The translations under genes were made by a program, and so were the position numbers. Shown here piece after piece: positions 61,405 to 64,000 of a stretch of 64,000 nucleotides of DNA. Numbering within the stretch: position 1 is the stretch's first letter; the number at the start of each line of letters is the position of its first letter. Origin of the DNA: a bacterium (GTDB lineage: Bacteria > Bacillota > Bacilli > Lactobacillales > Streptococcaceae); the NCBI GenBank assembly GCA_905221375.1, contig CAJNCY010000009.1:60310-124309 (forward strand), given 5' to 3'. The notes under the pieces were generated by a model. The model saw only the letters and a list, made by a program, of their open reading frames with translations. It made no database searches and was not told where the DNA came from.

Positions 61405-62937
61405 GTGATGAAAAAAGAAATGAAACATGCTTTAGTAGCTTTAGGACTGTCGACTTTACTAGTCCCAACTTTTGCTAGTCAAGTAGTTTATGCACAGGAA
61501 GAAAGCCATGAAACTACCACTAGTGTGAGTCTAGAAGAGATTAATAAAATGATTGAGGAAACGAAAAATGATTTACAAAATTTTAAAGAGAAAGTAAAAC
61601 ATCGTCTCTTTGAACAGATTGACAAAGGAGAATGGGATAAAGTTTCTATTTCCAAAAGCGATGTAAGCTCTATCAGAGATAAATTGGTAGAAGAACTTGA
61701 TAATATGTTAAGAGATTCCGTGGGACAGTTAGAGAACATAAGAAAGTATAGTTTAGAAATTAATACGCCTTTGAAAGAGTTATCAAAGATTTTATCAGAT
61801 TTTAAAAAATCGCAATTAAGCTACATTAATGGTGATGGAGAAAAAGGTAATTTTTTTGATTATAGAATAAAGTATGGTGTTGCTAAACTTGCTATATTAA
61901 AGAAAATGAATCTTGTAATTTCTCAAGTAAATAATGATTTGCATTATACAGAATTAGAGAAAAAAGAAATGTTAGCTAGCGTTTCAAGCTACTATGCACC
62001 TGGTTTTCATCAATCTGGTTTCAATGTTGATAGTGATAAGTATTTATCATTAGATAATAATAAAGATGATATAAACACTTATATTAAGAAAGTTTCTCTA
62101 TTTTTATCTAACAGTCATTATCCGATTTCTACAGTACCTAAAGAAAAGAATATCCGAGAAATTAATGCTGTTGCCTTTATGGAGAAGACAGCTATTAGTA
62201 ATGATGATACACTTTCGAAAGCAGAAAAGATTTCTATGTTTAGTAAGATTGATGATATAGTTGAAGAAGGAATACACAAAGTCAAGAAAGAAGCTGGTCT
62301 TTTATATGAGGAGAAACCTGAGTTAGTACACATGTTATCCCCTGAAGAATTATCTGTATTTACTAAGCGTATTGAGGATGTTTACCAAGGCAAAGCTAAG
62401 CCTAAGGTGACAAAAGAAGAGGCTATTCAAGCAGTTTCTACTGTTACATCAGCTTCAGTTTCAACTTCATCTCAATCTACTGTTACCTCTAATGGGGAGA
62501 CTAAGAAGGATTATCAAGCAAGTAAGTGGTTTAAAGAGTCTGGCAAATGGTACTATAATGACCTTTCGGGTAATCTTGTAAGAAACCGTTGGGTAGGACG
62601 TTATTATCTAAAAGCAGATGCTTCAATGGCTGCGAGTGAATGGATTTATGATGAAGACTATAAGAGCTGGTTTTATGTAGATTCAACTGGTAGTTATGTG
62701 GAGAAAGCTTGGCAGGGCGAATACTACCTAAAACGTGGCGGTTACATGGCTAAGAGTGAGTGGGTATTTGATTCTCAGTATGATAGCTGGTATTATCTGA
62801 ACCAAGACGGCAAGTACGCTCGTAACCAATGGATTAAGGATGGAGATAAGTGGTATTACTTGTTAGCTGATGGGAAATTGGCAAAAAATATGACCATTAA
62901 CGGCTATAAAGTAAATGAAAAAGGTGAATGGGTTTAA
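61405..62937 (+). CDS. Choline-binding surface protein with unrecognised N-terminal domain
   Basis: A 510-aa secreted protein. Signal peptide (about residues 1-31, MKKEMKHALVALGLSTLLVP...). Residues ~40-340 are a mostly helical charged region with no family I recognise, then a Ser/Thr-rich linker (about 345-368). The last ~140 residues are choline-binding repeats with the GxWYY pattern (SGKWYYND, YKSWFYVDSTG, YDSWYYLNQDG, GDKWYYLLADG), anchoring it to teichoic-acid phosphocholine. AATAGGAG before ATG. It follows the UPF0210 gene by 14 bases with no terminator between, so it may be cotranscribed. Species-variable content expected for CBPs. Confidence 0.88.
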   Translation: MMKKEMKHALVALGLSTLLVPTFASQVVYAQEESHETTTSVSLEEINKMIEETKNDLQNFKEKVKHRLFEQIDKGEWDKVSISKSDVSSIRDKLVEELDNMLRDSVGQLENIRKYSLEINTPLKELSKILSDFKKSQLSYINGDGEKGNFFDYRIKYGVAKLAILKKMNLVISQVNNDLHYTELEKKEMLASVSSYYAPGFHQSGFNVDSDKYLSLDNNKDDINTYIKKVSLFLSNSHYPISTVPKEKNIREINAVAFMEKTAISNDDTLSKAEKISMFSKIDDIVEEGIHKVKKEAGLLYEEKPELVHMLSPEELSVFTKRIEDVYQGKAKPKVTKEEAIQAVSTVTSASVSTSSQSTVTSNGETKKDYQASKWFKESGKWYYNDLSGNLVRNRWVGRYYLKADASMAASEWIYDEDYKSWFYVDSTGSYVEKAWQGEYYLKRGGYMAKSEWVFDSQYDSWYYLNQDGKYARNQWIKDGDKWYYLLADGKLAKNMTINGYKVNEKGEWV

Positions 62938-62940
62938 TTT

Positions 62941-62973
62941 TTTAAGTTCTATTTAAGGTTGGATGTGTATACT
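62941..62973 (+). promoter_or_regulatory. CiaR-type promoter
   Basis: Direct repeat TTTAAG-N5-TTTAAG (62941-62946, 62952-62957), the CiaR binding site, followed after 10 bases by TATACT (62968-62973); TATAAT at 62973-62978 is an overlapping alternative -10. Confidence 0.8.
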
Positions 62974-62979
62974 ATAATC

Positions 62980-63130
62980 ATTAAATAAAGACCTCCTAAT
63001 ATTATTTGAAACAGATAACTCTGATTTAGTTTGAATTTGATTTTCATCTAATATCTTTATTTAATAGAACTCCTAAACTTTTTCATAATAATCTCCTGCA
63101 AAAGTCGCCTGTATGGGTGGCTTTTGTTTT
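62980..63130 (+). ncRNA. CiaR-dependent small RNA (csRNA-like)
   Basis: A CiaR promoter is followed by about 150 bases without an ORF, ending in an intrinsic terminator (63100-63130). The RNA holds three single-stranded-looking anti-ribosome-binding-site motifs: ACCTCCTAA (62991-62999), ACTCCTAA (63069-63076) and ATCTCCTGC (63091-63099). Promoter type, length and such CUCCU motifs are the features of streptococcal csRNAs that base-pair with translation starts of target mRNAs. Confidence 0.75.
63100..63130 (+). terminator. Terminator of the small RNA
   Basis: AAAAGTCGCC / GGTGGCTTTT with two wobble pairs, followed by GTTTT. Confidence 0.8.
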
Positions 63131-63169
63131 ATCATCCATGATATAATAGAGACAAACGGAGGACGGAAA

Positions 63170-63862
63170 ATGGTAAAAGTACGATTGTATTTGGTACGTC
63201 ATGGCAAGACCATGTTTAACACGATTGGTCGAGCGCAAGGTTGGAGCGATACTCCCTTAACAGCTGAAGGTGAGCGAGGGATTCAAGAATTAGGAATCGG
63301 TTTGCGAGAATCTGGTTTGCAGTTTGAGCGCGCTTATTCCAGTGATTCTGGCCGCACCATTCAGACTATAGGAATCATCCTTGATGAACTTGGCTTGCAA
63401 GGGAAAATCCCTTATCGCATGGACAAGCGTATCAGAGAATGGTGTTTTGGTAGCTTTGACGGAGCCTACGATGGTGATCTTTTCATGGGTATTATTCCTC
63501 GTATCTTTAATGTGGACCACGTTCACCAATTGTCTTATGCCGAACTGGCTGAGGGCTTAGTAGAGGTTGATACAGCCGGTTGGGCTGAAGGCTGGGAAAA
63601 ACTCAGTGGCCGAATCAAGGAAGGCTTTGAAGCGATTGCCAAAGAAATGGAAGATCAAGGTGGGGGCAACGCCCTTGTCGTTAGCCACGGAATGACCATT
63701 GGAACCATTGTTTATCTGATTAATGGCATGCATCCGCATGGTCTCGATAATGGTAGCGTGACGATTCTTGAATATGAGGACGGGCAGTTTAGCGTTGAAG
63801 TTGTCGGCGATCGTAGTTACCGAGAACTAGGACGGGAGAAAATGGAGGAAGCCTCTATTTAA
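63170..63862 (+). CDS. Histidine phosphatase / phosphoglycerate mutase family protein
   Basis: A 230-aa histidine phosphatase. The catalytic RHGK motif is LVRHGKTMFNTIGRAQGWSD, and the second His lies in VVSHGMTIGTIV. Start at ATG 63170 with GGAGGACGG upstream; -10 TATAAT at 63141. Streptococcal genomes place such a gene here. Large insert relative to cofactor-dependent Pgm, so more likely a broad phosphatase. Substrate unknown. Confidence 0.88.
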   Translation: MVKVRLYLVRHGKTMFNTIGRAQGWSDTPLTAEGERGIQELGIGLRESGLQFERAYSSDSGRTIQTIGIILDELGLQGKIPYRMDKRIREWCFGSFDGAYDGDLFMGIIPRIFNVDHVHQLSYAELAEGLVEVDTAGWAEGWEKLSGRIKEGFEAIAKEMEDQGGGNALVVSHGMTIGTIVYLINGMHPHGLDNGSVTILEYEDGQFSVEVVGDRSYRELGREKMEEASI

Positions 63863-63924
63863 TCAGTCTAGACTTGCTTGCTATGAACTAGGGATTTGAT
63901 AGGAATATCAAGATAAGAAAAAAG

Positions 63925-63996
63925 GCTCTTTGTCAACTGTAGTGGGTTGAAGAAAAGCTAAGCTCGAGAAAGGACACATTTCGTCCTTTCTTTTTT
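63925..63996. repeat. Intergenic repeat with terminator at the window end
   Basis: CTCTTTGTCAACTGTAGTGG and the following AAGCTAAGCTCGAGAAAGGAC region look like a repeat seen often near IS copies in mitis-group genomes (from memory, not searched). It ends in a terminator hairpin GAAAGGAC-7 bases-GTCCTTTC with six T (63968-63996). Confidence 0.45.
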
Positions 63997-64000
63997 GATA

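Noticed and set aside
62973-63169. Short peptide gene instead of a small RNA
   Set aside because: No frame with a ribosome-binding site and more than a few codons is present between the CiaR promoter and the terminator.

Overview
The window is a chromosomal segment of a mitis-group Streptococcus (S. mitis / S. pseudopneumoniae / S. pneumoniae type). The evidence is the gene order metN-metP, HK/RR07, nrdI, mutL-ruvA-tag, uvrA, spx-ireB-ruvX, folC-cls-ccs4, nrdD-nrdG, then S10-spc-alpha. A choline-binding protein, a ComX box ahead of ccs4 and a CiaR-type promoter for a small RNA point the same way. Most genes are core and look intact. All rRNA-type signals are absent and I saw no tRNA, CRISPR array or prophage.

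Layout. 1-11 kb: end of a methionine-uptake locus (M20 peptidase, metN, metP), a membrane protein of the Trep_Strep/ECF type, a YesL-YesM-YesN-like set, nrdI, a divergent NRAMP-like transporter and a DUF3021-LytTR pair. 11.0-19.8 kb: an accessory, strikingly AT-rich island inserted next to mutL. 19.8-30.2 kb: DNA repair genes (mutL, ruvA, tag, uvrA), SemiSWEET, S66 peptidase, DUF1129, CorA and PepP. 30.2-33.3 kb: a Mg2+-importing P-type ATPase behind an M-box riboswitch plus a leader peptide. 33.4-44.7 kb: spx, ireB, ruvX, folC, cls, ccs4, nrdD, nrdG. 44.7-59.7 kb: the contiguous S10-spc-alpha ribosomal superoperon through rplQ and the L17 downstream element. 59.7-64 kb: ACT-domain protein, UPF0210 protein, a choline-binding protein, a CiaR-type small RNA and a phosphoglycerate-mutase-family protein.

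The most interesting system is the island at 11-19.2 kb. A PlcR/TprA-type TPR regulator is followed by a 44-residue exported Phr-like pheromone precursor, a 37-residue lanthipeptide precursor, a read-through terminator, an ABC exporter without a peptidase domain, a full-length LanB dehydratase, an arginase-family enzyme with every metal ligand, and a LanC cyclase with its zinc ligands. The precursor core ends GRNQPSQRAC: one Ser and one Cys that could form a single five-residue lanthionine ring, plus two arginines that the arginase could turn into ornithine. This suggests a quorum-sensing-controlled, ornithine-containing mini-lanthipeptide. The island is bounded by two 77-bp copies of the mutL promoter (one mismatch) and carries an IS630-type remnant, so it was probably acquired by transfer.

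Other points of note are the M-box followed by a 23-codon acidic/proline leader ORF whose 3' half forms a hairpin with the mgtA ribosome-binding region, 50-bp tandem terminator repeats after the DUF1292 gene, a lipoprotein gene that has lost its normal start next to folC, and two related long hairpins inside the spc operon.
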